Source: an uncultured Sulfolobales archaeon (GTDB lineage: Archaea > Thermoproteota > Thermoprotei_A > Sulfolobales > NBVN01). Taken from it: DNA of 64,000 nucleotides. The stretch covers positions 62,001-126,000 of the forward strand of contig CALEDH010000008.1 of assembly GCA_937949785.1 (NCBI GenBank), in the 5' to 3' direction. The position numbers and the translations under genes are program-made. The number at the start of each line of letters is the position of its first letter. Positions within the stretch are counted from its first letter, which is position 1. The notes beneath the pieces are model-generated. The model was given only the letters and a program-made list of their open reading frames with translations. It was not told the origin of the DNA and searched no databases. This document shows, one piece after another, positions 41,242 to 52,012 of the stretch.

Positions 41242-41344
41242 TTAGGTAGGGCTTCAACCATAGATACGTTAATTCATCATACCTACAATTCCGGGTAATT
41301 AACGTTTAAATTATTAGGTGTTTTGATGGTTGTTAGGTGGGTAA

Positions 41345-42061
41345 GTGACTTACGGAGGAAGTCTTAAGGAAATGATTGATTTACTTGAGAAACATTTTAA
41401 AGTAAGTGATGAGGAATTCATTGCCTACTACCTATGTAGGAGGGGGTATAATCCATTCGAAGTCTTAATCTCTATAATAATCTCTCAAAATACACGTGAT
41501 GACCTAGCGTTAATAGCTTTTAACAACTTAAAGGGGGTACTAGGTGATATAACACCTAACTCAGTATTAAATACTCCAATTAATGTTATTGAGGAGTCGT
41601 TGAAGGTTGCAGGTCTATATAGGAGGAAGGCTAGGGTAATAGTTGAATGTGCTAAGAATGTAGGGGAGTTAAGATCGTATGCGGACTTAAATTCACTACC
41701 TACTAATGATGTTAGAGAATTACTGTTAAGTATTAAGGGCATAGGGTATAAGACTGTAGATGTTTTCATGTTGATGTGTAGGGGTGAGAAGGTCTTCCCT
41801 ATCGACACACATATAAGGCGTGTACTGAGGAGGTTAGGCATCGTGGGTAGAGGTGATGATTACTTAAGAATGCAGGATATTGTTCACTCACTACTACCGC
41901 CTGATTACTACTTAAAAGCTCACATACTCTTAATAGAGCTTGGGAGGAAGTACTGTAAGGCGCGGAAAGCACTATGCAGTAAGTGCCCGTTAAGTAATTT
42001 ATGTATGAAAAAATTGGTTATTAGTGATGATCGATTTAAACATCACAACACTGCTAACTAA
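41345..42061 (+). CDS. nth: Endonuclease III (HhH-GPD, 4Fe-4S)
   Basis: LLSIKGIGYKTVDVFML, PIDTHIRRVLRRLG, C-terminal CKARKALCSKCPLSNLC. Confidence 0.93.
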   Translation: MTYGGSLKEMIDLLEKHFKVSDEEFIAYYLCRRGYNPFEVLISIIISQNTRDDLALIAFNNLKGVLGDITPNSVLNTPINVIEESLKVAGLYRRKARVIVECAKNVGELRSYADLNSLPTNDVRELLLSIKGIGYKTVDVFMLMCRGEKVFPIDTHIRRVLRRLGIVGRGDDYLRMQDIVHSLLPPDYYLKAHILLIELGRKYCKARKALCSKCPLSNLCMKKLVISDDRFKHHNTAN

Positions 42062-42068
42062 TCTATAC

Positions 42069-42728
42069 CTATAACCTAGATTTAAAGTAGTTCTGCACGT
42101 AGATCGCAGCAGCTGGGTTATGCCCCGTCACCCTATCCTTAACGATTAAGTACGTTACAGGTGCCTTCGAATAAGTTATGAATATGGTGTCATGTCCTAC
42201 GCAGAGTCCTACGACGATGTTTAACTCCGTCCCTACATTATTTAGTAGTTCTGCCTGAACTACTGGATTGCATATTGACTCATGCGTGTTCGGCCTAAGC
42301 TTCTGCTCCTCACTAAGACCTACTAAGGTCTTATCAAACCCACCGCACTTACAGCACACTGAGTAAACCTCAAACCCCTTACTCTCTAAGTACTTCACTA
42401 CGAACTCAGCCTCATCACTCAGCCCTATACAGAAAGCCACGCCTAACTTCCTTAGATTAAGCATCTTTGAGAACTCGTATACCTCACGTAGTCGAGGCCA
42501 AACACAGTAGCCCTCCTTCTCAACGGTTGAGGCAGTTCTATGGAGATCCTTAACAACGCCGACGTACTTATTAATAGATTCGCTAACAATATCTGAGTAG
42601 GTAAGCATTGGGCAGAAATCAGGTTTAACCGCTTGGGGTTCCCTACTACAAGGCTTTACCTTACAGTAAGCGCAGTTTGGACTCCTAATACTCACAGCTT
42701 TACCGCTCAAGATAACACCTACATACAT
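42069..42728 (-). CDS. DUF1847-like Cys-rich protein
   Basis: 219 aa; CAYCKVKPC, FCPML, AFCIGLSDEAEFVVKYLESKGFEVYSVCCKCG, GHNPAAAIY. Confidence 0.75.
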   Translation of the reverse strand: MYVGVILSGKAVSIRSPNCAYCKVKPCSREPQAVKPDFCPMLTYSDIVSESINKYVGVVKDLHRTASTVEKEGYCVWPRLREVYEFSKMLNLRKLGVAFCIGLSDEAEFVVKYLESKGFEVYSVCCKCGGFDKTLVGLSEEQKLRPNTHESICNPVVQAELLNNVGTELNIVVGLCVGHDTIFITYSKAPVTYLIVKDRVTGHNPAAAIYVQNYFKSRL

Positions 42729-42808
42729 TAATGTGGTAGGATAATAAACGTGTAAGGTAGTGGAAGTTTATTTAGCTTAACGACTACTTTATTATTCGGT
42801 GTTAATAA

Positions 42809-43318
42809 ATGGGTGTAAGTAGTGATGAGCTTAAATCATTAGCTATCGTAGTTAAATGCGTTCAGGAATTTGAGGAGCTTACCTCAAACTTCTATGATAT
42901 GCTTTCATCAAAGCTAGATGATAGAAGTAAGTCATTACCTTTAAAGTGGATTTCAGTGGAGAGTGACTCACATGCAGTGCTTATGCGAAGTATATACGAA
43001 CTATTAGGTATTGAGACCTCCGGAGTTGATTGCTCGAAATTAGTTGGAACTCCTTGGCATGTATTAGAGGAGTTGATGAAGTCTATCGAGTCTGGAGGGT
43101 TTGATATCTCCGACATACTTAGTAAGTTGGAATTCGTTGAGGGATTCTTTGGTGAGGAAACCTACAATAAGTTGTTAATAGCCATGCTTAGGAGGTTAAT
43201 GGTTAAGGAGTTCGGTGATGTTTTAGATGAGATCTTATCTGAGGTTGTTGATGAGGAAAAGTATCATGAATCAATAATTAAATTATTAAAACGTGGTGGA
43301 GGGTCTACTACCAATTAA
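42809..43318 (+). CDS. Hypothetical helical protein, ferritin-like character
   Basis: 169 aa; E(x)n ... VDEEKYHESIIKLL ExxH-type C-terminus. Confidence 0.5.
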   Translation: MGVSSDELKSLAIVVKCVQEFEELTSNFYDMLSSKLDDRSKSLPLKWISVESDSHAVLMRSIYELLGIETSGVDCSKLVGTPWHVLEELMKSIESGGFDISDILSKLEFVEGFFGEETYNKLLIAMLRRLMVKEFGDVLDEILSEVVDEEKYHESIIKLLKRGGGSTTN

Positions 43319-43342
43319 CTACTCTATGGTTGTAAGTGGCTG

Positions 43343-43759
43343 TTAGGTTTGACTAGATGCTTCAGCAAAGCTATTACTCCCTTCAGCAACTCTCAGAGTT
43401 ATTTTTAACTTAATCTTTAATGATTTAAATACTGTCGTTAGTTCGTCAAGCATGCTCATAGTTAGGGCTTCAGCTGTCGCATGCGGGTAGTCGATAATAG
43501 CTAACTTAACTTTAAACGGGCCGCTAATATGTACGTCTTCTAAATCGTTTCTCGGCACGATTAATGAGTAACGATATCGCTCAACAACACCTTCAACTAT
43601 TTCCCTAAGTTTTAGGAAGTCGATAACCATTAAATCCTCACCTAACTCACCTTCAACACATAGCGTTAAGGTGAAAGTATGTCCATGTAGTTGAGGTATG
43701 TTGTTAACTGGGGTGTAGTGAGATGCTTCAAATGTTATACCATCTACGCATACCCTCAT
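43343..43759 (-). CDS. 6-pyruvoyl-tetrahydropterin synthase/QueD-like
   Basis: FEASHYTP, LHGHTFTLTL, MVIDFLKLREIVEG, PHATAEAL. Confidence 0.88.
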   Translation of the reverse strand: MRVCVDGITFEASHYTPVNNIPQLHGHTFTLTLCVEGELGEDLMVIDFLKLREIVEGVVERYRYSLIVPRNDLEDVHISGPFKVKLAIIDYPHATAEALTMSMLDELTTVFKSLKIKLKITLRVAEGSNSFAEASSQT

Positions 43760-43812
43760 TCAATCACCGTTAACAGGATTTGTAGATTTAACTTAAGCTT
43801 AACTAATATTCT

Positions 43813-44952
43813 GTGGTGATATCATTAAGTCCTGATGACGTCGTTAAGATGTTGAAGGTGTTGAGGGATATGGAGCCGAGTTATGCTAAGGGTGAGATAT
43901 TAGGGTCTATGACAGTTGACCCACCTCAATACCTAGTAGAAGCCTTCAAAACATTCATTAACACTAACCTAAATGACCTTAAGCTCTTTAGGGCTGCGTA
44001 TGAGCTTGAAGTAGAGTGTATTAAGTGGTTATCAAGTTTAATGCATGGCGATGGCTATGGATTACTAACATATGGTGGAAGTGAGTCAAATTTAACAGCT
44101 CTCTACGTATTAAGGGAGTTTACCGGGGGAGACGTTGTTTTAGCTCCTAAAACAGCTCATATGAGTATTAGGAAGTCATGTAAGGTACTTAAGATGAACT
44201 TAGTTGAGGTAGGGGTTAAAGATGATTATATACCCAATATTGATGAATTATGCGATTTAATTTATAGATATGATGGTAGGCTTACCTGCGTCGTTATGAC
44301 TGCAGGGACTACCGACTTAGGTGTCATTGAACCTACTGACCTATTAGTAAGTAAGTGCAGGGATGTTAAGTACGCTATCCACGTAGATGCGGCGTACGGG
44401 GGCTTAATAGCTCCATTTACCGCCGAGCTAGACCCTAGCATACCTATTTTCGACTTCAGACTAAGCAACGTTTACTCAATAACTGTTGACCTCCATAAGA
44501 TAATCGCCCCTGTGCCGTGTAGCGCGTTACTACTACGTAATAAGGAGTTAGAGGAGTTGATAACGTTTGAAGCTCCATACATGCCTTCAGGTGTGAATAG
44601 AAGTTTACTAGGTACTAGGAGCGGCGGCATCGCAGCTGCTGCGTGGGCTGCTATAAAGTCCTTAGGGATTGAGGGACTTAAGAATTTAGCTTTAGACTTA
44701 GTCAGTAGGGCTAAGTACTTAAGCCGTAGCTTAACTGATTTAGGTATTGAAGTCTTAATCGAACCTAAACTACCTATAGTGACCTTCAGAGTTAGTAATA
44801 AGGATAGAGTTATGAAGCAGTTATGGGATTTAAAGATGTATGTTTACCCAACATCTTTACCTAACTCATTGAGGATTGTAGTAGGACCGCATATAACTTA
44901 TGAAGTGATTGATAGGTTCGTAGATGTGATGGCTGACCTCATAAAGAAGTAG
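43813..44952 (+). CDS. mfnA: Group II PLP decarboxylase, L-tyrosine/L-aspartate decarboxylase (MfnA-like)
   Basis: GSMTVDPP, GGSESNLTALYVLRE, HVDAAYGG, SITVDLHKIIAPVPCS. Confidence 0.88.
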   Translation: MVISLSPDDVVKMLKVLRDMEPSYAKGEILGSMTVDPPQYLVEAFKTFINTNLNDLKLFRAAYELEVECIKWLSSLMHGDGYGLLTYGGSESNLTALYVLREFTGGDVVLAPKTAHMSIRKSCKVLKMNLVEVGVKDDYIPNIDELCDLIYRYDGRLTCVVMTAGTTDLGVIEPTDLLVSKCRDVKYAIHVDAAYGGLIAPFTAELDPSIPIFDFRLSNVYSITVDLHKIIAPVPCSALLLRNKELEELITFEAPYMPSGVNRSLLGTRSGGIAAAAWAAIKSLGIEGLKNLALDLVSRAKYLSRSLTDLGIEVLIEPKLPIVTFRVSNKDRVMKQLWDLKMYVYPTSLPNSLRIVVGPHITYEVIDRFVDVMADLIKK

Positions 44953-44960
44953 GTACGGTT

Positions 44961-46682
44961 TTAGAAGATACTTATGAGTGTGAGGAGTGGGATCGCGTTC
45001 ATAATTATTAGAGATATAAGTATGTACTTAGCGGCTAGACTTCCTAACACCTCTAAACTCCCAACCATGTCCCATACCTTGTTCCCTATCAACCTAACGT
45101 TTCTGAACACCACATCTGCGGTGTGGATGTACGCGTTAGCCGTATTAGACATAGCGTTAGAGACAACACCCTTAACAACTTCTATTATATCGTCACAGCA
45201 GTTAACCACATCATATGGTGATTCCTTAAATGATGCAGCACAGCTATGGTCATCAGGGGTTACGACCTCTACGTAATCAACACCTAAACTAAGTATTTCA
45301 GATGTTAAAGCCTTCCTAAACGCTATATCCATGTTATTACCGTATAGGTATATTAACACATGTTTAGATCCGTTGAAATCCATTACTAACGACTTTACCT
45401 TATTGAAGCAAAGCCCTCTATGTAGGGAGCTCACATAGCCTTCCCCATAACCAACTGAAAAGTTGGTGACTTCATCGCAACTATGGTTGTTAACTATGTT
45501 ATCCAGTAAGTTCTTAAGAACGCCTAAATCTACTTCTCTAAACCCCTTAGCGCTGTGGGTGTCGATAAGTGAGTAGAAGTATAACTCCCTACTACCCTTA
45601 ACTAAGTCCCATATCTCGTAGGGCAGGTCATCAGAACCTATCTCTAAGTTCTTAAGGAAGGCCATGAAGCCTGTCTTAAGTGGGACTACGTAAGCTTCCC
45701 AACCGCTATCACCTACAACGACGTATGGCTTACATGGTTTTAAGGCTGCAGTTGTGTTGAGAAGTCCGTCTAAATTGTTATTTAAGTACTTAACTATTTC
45801 CCCGCTATCTAATGACGTTGTCAGGTTCCTCTCATGTGAGCACGGTGTGTGGAATACGAATGCCTGATACCTACTTCCTAAAGACCTCTCTAGGTCGTAT
45901 ATGAATCTAGAACTACCTATATTTCTAAACGGTCCGAAATGAATTGTCGGAAATACTAACAATATGTTCTCGTTACTATCAGTTTTAATTAAGGCAAACC
46001 TCATTAAGACATCACTACTCTCAGAGTACTTATCAAATTCTAATTCAATGGGTTGCGGATCATTGCTAAACCAGCTTGCTACGAAGGCGTTGATGAGCGA
46101 CATAGGTTTAATTCCGAATGAGCTACGGCCCTTAGACTCTATAATGATTATTACTAGAACTGATGTTATAAGCGATAATACCTGTATTAAAGAAGCTCTG
46201 ATTAAATATATCGGTGCAGATGAGCTGATCACATCACTATTTAGTATTAGATACGTTATAAATTGGGGGATTGTTGAAGTTATTAATGCTTGTAGACGCC
46301 TCATAAAAACTTGAAGCACTATATATGCCATCCCTGAGGTAGCTAACACACCTAGACCCCTAATATCAGTTAGCTTAGTGAGGATTACCTCAGCAATGGA
46401 GAAGACGCATATTAGGATCGTCGTAAGACCTAAAACCCTCTTAATATTTAAAGTCTTAGACTTAGTCGTAATTAAGTTGAGGGTTAAGAAGACTGTAAAT
46501 CCTACTACGTAATTAATTACGTTATTTAGGTATATGCTTAGTTCTACTGCCGGCGTTGCCGAGGCTATACCTACTAATAAAGCTACGATTAGGTACGTAG
46601 CAATTATCACATACGCCTTAGGGAGTAGGAAGAGTCTTTTATAGTACCGCCTTACTATTGCCTCACTACTCATTCGATACAT
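44961..46682 (-). CDS. DUF2070-like archaeal membrane protein
   Basis: 573 aa; N-terminal multi-TM domain, large soluble domain (FPTIHFGPFRNIGSSRFIYDLE; FHTPCSHERNLTT; VGYGEGYVSSLHRGLC), C-terminal TM. Confidence 0.8.
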   Translation of the reverse strand: MYRMSSEAIVRRYYKRLFLLPKAYVIIATYLIVALLVGIASATPAVELSIYLNNVINYVVGFTVFLTLNLITTKSKTLNIKRVLGLTTILICVFSIAEVILTKLTDIRGLGVLATSGMAYIVLQVFMRRLQALITSTIPQFITYLILNSDVISSSAPIYLIRASLIQVLSLITSVLVIIIIESKGRSSFGIKPMSLINAFVASWFSNDPQPIELEFDKYSESSDVLMRFALIKTDSNENILLVFPTIHFGPFRNIGSSRFIYDLERSLGSRYQAFVFHTPCSHERNLTTSLDSGEIVKYLNNNLDGLLNTTAALKPCKPYVVVGDSGWEAYVVPLKTGFMAFLKNLEIGSDDLPYEIWDLVKGSRELYFYSLIDTHSAKGFREVDLGVLKNLLDNIVNNHSCDEVTNFSVGYGEGYVSSLHRGLCFNKVKSLVMDFNGSKHVLIYLYGNNMDIAFRKALTSEILSLGVDYVEVVTPDDHSCAASFKESPYDVVNCCDDIIEVVKGVVSNAMSNTANAYIHTADVVFRNVRLIGNKVWDMVGSLEVLGSLAAKYILISLIIMNAIPLLTLISIF

Positions 46683-46706
46683 GATCAGTTAATGATTATG
46701 TAAAGA

Positions 46707-47555
46707 TTAATAAGCTATACGTTTACATGACCTTAATACCCTACTACTTAATACTTCAACCTCATTAACCGTAAACCACGGGGTTGAGTCTCTAACCCTA
46801 AGTGAGGCAGCTGAGGTAGCAGTAGCTACAGCCTCCTCAAAACTAACACCTAAGATTAAGTACTTATAAGCAAATACTGCAGTAAATACATCTCCAGTAC
46901 CTAACGTATTCCCGTAGATTAGTTGGGGTGGTTGAATAGTGTTGAAGACTCCATCATTAGTTGAGAAGTATGTAGGACCTGAGCCGTTAGTGATGATCAT
47001 AGGTATGTTAAATTCGTGAAAGCAGTTAATGACGCCGACACCCCTACACCTAGGCGGGAACTCATACCACTCACCTCTTAAGATCAGTTCATCACATTCT
47101 AACTTAGCTAGCTCTGAAAACACCGAGTAATCGTTGAAGACTATCCCATCCCTACCTACAGATCTCGTAAACCCTTGAACATCTATCACAACCCTCTTCC
47201 CGCTGACCAACTCCTTAACAACTTCTAACGGGATCTCATTCATGGTTAAGGAGATAACCACGTACCTACTAAGACTGCCTGCAAGCTCTCTCAAATTAAT
47301 ATGGCTCTTCCTAACCAACTTAAGCTTTCTGCTACTATCTAATTCTACCCTAAAGACTGTCTCACCAACACCGCATGGAATTAAATTAACACCTAACCGA
47401 CGGAGGAATTCATATGTAGTGCCCTCAGTTGTGAGGACCGTGAATTTATTGAATCCTAAGAAACTAAGAGCTAAGGATGAGTAAAACGCAGGGCCTCCTG
47501 CAAACCCGTAGCCATAGATTAAATCCTTAGTAGACGATAAAATCATGGATAACAT
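46707..47555 (-). CDS. PfkB-family sugar/nucleoside kinase
   Basis: GFAGGPAFYSSLALSFLG; YGNTLGTGDVFTAVFAYKYL. Confidence 0.85.
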   Translation of the reverse strand: MLSMILSSTKDLIYGYGFAGGPAFYSSLALSFLGFNKFTVLTTEGTTYEFLRRLGVNLIPCGVGETVFRVELDSSRKLKLVRKSHINLRELAGSLSRYVVISLTMNEIPLEVVKELVSGKRVVIDVQGFTRSVGRDGIVFNDYSVFSELAKLECDELILRGEWYEFPPRCRGVGVINCFHEFNIPMIITNGSGPTYFSTNDGVFNTIQPPQLIYGNTLGTGDVFTAVFAYKYLILGVSFEEAVATATSAASLRVRDSTPWFTVNEVEVLSSRVLRSCKRIAY

Positions 47556-47586
47556 ACTACGTCCTCAAACTAAAAGTTAATTAAGG

Positions 47587-47595
47587 TATAAATTT
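47587..47595 (+). promoter_or_regulatory. TATA-box-like element upstream of tRNA-Gly
   Basis: TATAAATTT about 20 nt upstream of the mature tRNA 5' end. Confidence 0.5.
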
Positions 47596-47611
47596 AAGGA
47601 GTTTAAGGAGG

Positions 47612-47689
47612 GCGGCGGTCGTCTAGCCTGGTTAGGACGCCGGCCTCCCAAGCCGGAAATCCCGGGTTCGAATCCCGGCCGCCGCACCA
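47612..47689 (+). tRNA. tRNA-Gly (CCC), CCA encoded
   Basis: GCGGCGGTCGTCTAGCCTGGTTAGGACGCCGGCCTCCCAAGCCGGAAATCCCGGGTTCGAATCCCGGCCGCCGCACCA; full cloverleaf. Confidence 0.97.
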
Positions 47690-47817
47690 AGTAATTGAAA
47701 AGCACTCCTAGAAGTATGATGGTGTCCTCACATCTCCACCCCTCAGTATGAGGTATTAGGTTTGACTTACTAGACTTTGACCAATAATAATATAAAGTAG
47801 TTTACGTATATCAGTAG

Positions 47818-49191
47818 GTGTTTGCCTTGTCTGAATATGAGGTTGTGGAGAGTAGGTTGTCGGGATTACTTCCATCTCTTGAGCGAGATTATGTTGGGAA
47901 AACTAAGGTTAGCAGTGAGTTATTTAGGAGATCTCTTAGGGTTTTACCTGGCGGTGTTACATATCATGTTAGGTTCTTACATCCTTACCCACCATTCATT
48001 GTAGGGGGTAGTGGTACTAGGGTTTGGGATGTTGACGGCAATGAGTACTTGGATTTTTGGATGGGTCACGGCACTCACGTATTAGGGCATGCGCCTGACT
48101 TCGTAGTTGATGCAGTATGTGAGATCTCCAGGAAGGGCACACACTTAGGGTTTGAGAATTACTACGTATTAGAATACGCTGAGTACCTAACTAAGGTCCT
48201 CCCTAACGTGGAAATGTTAAGGTTCTGTGTTAGTGGTACTGAAGCTAATATGTACTTAGTTAGGCTGGCTAGGGCGTATACCAAAAGGAAATACGTAGTT
48301 AAGATTGAAGGTGGTTGGCATGGAGGTTATGACTCGCTTCACATATCGGTAAACCTCATAGACGAGCCTGAATCGGCTGGACTCCTCGAAGACTCTGTAA
48401 AGTATACCTTAACAATACCTTTTAACGACTTAGACGCTGTTGAGAAGGTGTTGAGGAAGTATCCAGTAGCAGCAGTCCTCCTAGAACCGGTGTTAGGCGG
48501 TGGGGGGTGTTTAGAGCCTTTAGAGGGGTATCTCAGAGGGTTAAGACAGCTGACCTACGAGTACGGTACATTACTCATACTTGACGAAGTGATTTCAGGG
48601 TTTAGACTCGCATTAGGCGGTGCTCAGGAATACTTCAACATCAACGCTGACTTAGTGGCTTACGGGAAGGTAATAGGTGGTGGTTACCCAGGGGCTGGAG
48701 GCTTCGGAGGTAGGGCTGAGTACATGGAATTGCTAGACCAGTTAAAGTACCCGGATCAGAGGCTTAGATCGTATCATGGAGGCACCTTCGTAGGAAACAC
48801 CATAACTACGGTGGCTGGCTACACGTTAGTTAAGTACTTAGCCGAGCATAGGGGGATTTACGAAGTAGCTAATAATCTATGGGAAGGGATTTCTAAGGAG
48901 TTCGAGAAAGTATGTATGGAGTACGGTGGTATGTGCTGGACAACAGGTGTAGGGACTATGAGGGCCGTCCACTTCACTAAGTTAAGACCTAAGAACTTTA
49001 GAGAGGTTAGGGAGCTACGTTGGAGTAGGGTAGTGGAGAAAGCCTTCAACCTATATGCCAGGACCAACGGCATACTCTACATCAGTGAGAAGTTATTCCA
49101 TGTATACCCATCACTAGTTCAGAGTCGTAAGGAAGTAGAGTACCTACTTAAAACATTTACGAATTTCATGGATATGATAGTTAAGCTATAA
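47818..49191 (+). CDS. Class III aminotransferase, glutamate-1-semialdehyde 2,1-aminomutase-like
   Basis: RVLPGGVTYHVRF, FVGGSGTRVWDVDGNEYLDFWMGHGTHVLGH, LLILDEVISGFR, YGKVIGGGYPGAG. Confidence 0.9.
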   Translation: MFALSEYEVVESRLSGLLPSLERDYVGKTKVSSELFRRSLRVLPGGVTYHVRFLHPYPPFIVGGSGTRVWDVDGNEYLDFWMGHGTHVLGHAPDFVVDAVCEISRKGTHLGFENYYVLEYAEYLTKVLPNVEMLRFCVSGTEANMYLVRLARAYTKRKYVVKIEGGWHGGYDSLHISVNLIDEPESAGLLEDSVKYTLTIPFNDLDAVEKVLRKYPVAAVLLEPVLGGGGCLEPLEGYLRGLRQLTYEYGTLLILDEVISGFRLALGGAQEYFNINADLVAYGKVIGGGYPGAGGFGGRAEYMELLDQLKYPDQRLRSYHGGTFVGNTITTVAGYTLVKYLAEHRGIYEVANNLWEGISKEFEKVCMEYGGMCWTTGVGTMRAVHFTKLRPKNFREVRELRWSRVVEKAFNLYARTNGILYISEKLFHVYPSLVQSRKEVEYLLKTFTNFMDMIVKL

Positions 49192-49315
49192 CTCCTAGAC
49201 ATCAATCAGGTCTTCTCAGAAGGTTTGAATGGTTTAGAATTAACGCTTTGAAGCTAGTAGCCCACCCTACCATCAATAAACGTTTAGATAATTCATTGAT
49301 GGTGTTAAGAGATGA

Positions 49316-51259
49316 TTACCTACTCCTAATCTTAACTTTAACTGAGTTGAATATCGGACCTCCCCCCACCAGCTGCGTCTCAACCGGTACTATAGTATTT
49401 AGTGACTTACCGTTAATGTCTTTTATCTGTCTTTGAACCCATAAGGTCTTCCTTAACAGCGAACCATCGATCCTAGCAAGGAGCTCCACACAACCATCTT
49501 CACTGCATATTTCAACTATATCACCTTCTTTAATGGTTAGTTCTTCAGCATCATCCGGATTTACATGAACCTCAGGTCTAGGGTCTCCGTATACCTCCCA
49601 GAATTGCGTATGTGTATATAGTGGTGATGCGGTATTTAAAAGTGTAAATCTCCCATTGTCTAAGGATTTCATAACTGGTTTTGGAAGTGGGTTTAAGTTC
49701 TTCTTATATGCTGTAGTTGAGTAGAATTCTATCTTACCTGTAGGTGTCTGATATTCATCTCTAGGTCTGTATTTAAGCTTTAAGGTCTTACCACTTAATA
49801 ACTCCTCGAAGGAGCCTTCAACAGCTCCTTCTAATACCTTCCTCAAAGCATCCCAGGGATCTTCATATATCAATCCACACTCTATATTAAGTCTCTTAGC
49901 AAGTTCCTTCACCACCCATACCTCATCCCTACTCTCACCGAGCGGTTCGACAGCCCTTTCAGATATCCTCACATAGTTATGGCTGTAGGGCAGTGTGATG
50001 CAGGTTTTTTCTAAGTACGTAGGTGCTGGTAGGACTACATCTGAGAATATGCATGTCTCATTCCAATGCGGGGTATGTGTGACTACGAAGACATCGTTTC
50101 TCAGCAACCCCTCCCTCAAGTATTTCTGCCCGGGTAACGTGAGTAAGGGATTCATGTTATATATGTAGATAAATTTAAACTCACCTTTTAAGATATGTTC
50201 TGCTAATGCGACTTGACTTACAACTCTAACCTTATTTAGTAGTAAATCCTCACCAGTTAGATAACCTACGTTTACGTAGAACCCTCTACTATTGCTGTAG
50301 TAAAACCCTCTATGCTGTCCTACCAACGCTGGCAGTAAGGATAGTATCCGAGCGGTTTCCCCTCCATTAACAGATTTCTGAACCCCTAAACCTATCATAA
50401 TCGTGCTTGGCTTAATATGGCTGTAAATCTCTGCAAACTTAATTATTAACTCCTTACTAACACCAGTTATTTCAGAGATATTCTCTAATTCATACTTCAT
50501 AACCTCATTAACAAATAACTCATAACCAAACGTATACCTCTCTATGAAATCCTTATCGATGAGGTCTCCCTCAATTAAGGTTCTCGCCATGCCGTAACCT
50601 AACCACACATCAGTGCCGGGCTTAATAGGTATCCATAGGTCTGACTGCATAGCCGTCTCACTCCTCCTCGGATCGACGACAACTACCTTACACCCATCAC
50701 GTTTAGCTCTTAACAACTGCATCCATAGGTGAGGAGCACTCACCGCCGCGTTAAATCCCCATAGGATAATTAACTTCATGCTGATGAGTTCGTCTGGTAG
50801 TACACCATAGCTTAAGCCGTAGTGAAGGCTTATGCCTTCATGGCCTGACCTACTGCAGATACTGTAATCAGTTTTAGCAGCACCGATAACGTTCCAGAAC
50901 CTTTGAGGGAAATACCATGTTATTAAGTCCATATTACCAGCGTATTCTAGGTGGAGCACACCTTCAGATCCGTAATTCTCTAAGACCTCCTTGAACTTCC
51001 TAATTATAATTCCCAACGCATTATCCCAGCTAACAATCATGAAATTACCTTTAGGCTTACTACCTATGTTAACATGCGGGTACATAACCCTATTTCTATA
51101 GACCCTACTACTATCCGCAACACCCCTCGCACATAGGAAGCCGTCTGTTATCGGGTTCTCAGGATCTGGACGGATGGTCTTAATAATACCGTCCTCTACA
51201 ATTACCTTCATAAAGCATGTGTCATAGCAGTCCCTCATACAGACAGATCTGATATGCAT
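49316..51259 (-). CDS. Molybdopterin (bis-PGD) oxidoreductase, substrate unassigned
   Basis: 4Fe-4S motif CMRDCYDTC...CARG; WDNALGIIIRKF; ILWGFNAA; DVVLPAPTYLEKTC; C-terminal molydopterin-binding domain. Confidence 0.9.
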   Translation of the reverse strand: MHIRSVCMRDCYDTCFMKVIVEDGIIKTIRPDPENPITDGFLCARGVADSSRVYRNRVMYPHVNIGSKPKGNFMIVSWDNALGIIIRKFKEVLENYGSEGVLHLEYAGNMDLITWYFPQRFWNVIGAAKTDYSICSRSGHEGISLHYGLSYGVLPDELISMKLIILWGFNAAVSAPHLWMQLLRAKRDGCKVVVVDPRRSETAMQSDLWIPIKPGTDVWLGYGMARTLIEGDLIDKDFIERYTFGYELFVNEVMKYELENISEITGVSKELIIKFAEIYSHIKPSTIMIGLGVQKSVNGGETARILSLLPALVGQHRGFYYSNSRGFYVNVGYLTGEDLLLNKVRVVSQVALAEHILKGEFKFIYIYNMNPLLTLPGQKYLREGLLRNDVFVVTHTPHWNETCIFSDVVLPAPTYLEKTCITLPYSHNYVRISERAVEPLGESRDEVWVVKELAKRLNIECGLIYEDPWDALRKVLEGAVEGSFEELLSGKTLKLKYRPRDEYQTPTGKIEFYSTTAYKKNLNPLPKPVMKSLDNGRFTLLNTASPLYTHTQFWEVYGDPRPEVHVNPDDAEELTIKEGDIVEICSEDGCVELLARIDGSLLRKTLWVQRQIKDINGKSLNTIVPVETQLVGGGPIFNSVKVKIRSR

Positions 51260-51443
51260 AGCATTAATAACCGATATTTACTACTACAATGTATAATTAA
51301 CTTTATGATATTTTCTTAATTAACTTAACTAATTAAAATGTAAAGCATTTTTTTCAATTAATGAACTTTTAAAAATGTTAACACTAACAATGTTACGAAA
51401 ATTTTAAATTTATGGTTACTAATATTGAAGGGGGAGTATTAAT

Positions 51444-51998
51444 ATGGTTAGAGCTATGACTAAGGAGGCGTTGCTATCAGCTTTTGGCGGGGAGTCTATG
51501 GCTCACCTCAGGTATTTAGTATTTGCTGAAGTAGCTGAGAAGGAGGGATATAGCAACGTAGCTAGGTTATTCAGAGCAATAGCTTATTCCGAGTTTGTTC
51601 ATGCTAGAAACCACTATAATAACCTTAAAGAATATGATGAAGATGTTAAGGTAGCTGCAGGACTCCCAATAGGTCCTGGGAATACCTCTAAGAACTTAGA
51701 GTTAGGTATTAGAGGTGAGGAATTTGAGATCAACGAGATGTATCCCATATATCTTGAGGTAGCGAAAGCTCAGGGGGAGAAAGGAGCTGAGAGGAGCTTC
51801 TACTTCGCATTAGAGGCTGAGAAGATACATGCCCAACTCTACAGGGAGGCTAAGGGATACGTAATTAATAAGCAGGACTACCCATTGAAAGGTAATGTAT
51901 GGGTATGCCCAGTATGCGGGCATACATACGTCGGGGATGAAGCACCTGGGAAATGTCCTATATGCGGTGTGCCTAAGGACAAGTATGTAGGATTTTAG
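51444..51998 (+). CDS. rbr: Rubrerythrin
   Basis: Ferritin-like diiron domain ([44 protein letters not shown]) plus rubredoxin [21 protein letters not shown]. Confidence 0.96.
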   Translation: MVRAMTKEALLSAFGGESMAHLRYLVFAEVAEKEGYSNVARLFRAIAYSEFVHARNHYNNLKEYDEDVKVAAGLPIGPGNTSKNLELGIRGEEFEINEMYPIYLEVAKAQGEKGAERSFYFALEAEKIHAQLYREAKGYVINKQDYPLKGNVWVCPVCGHTYVGDEAPGKCPICGVPKDKYVGF

Positions 51999-52012
51999 GA
52001 GATGAGCGGTAT

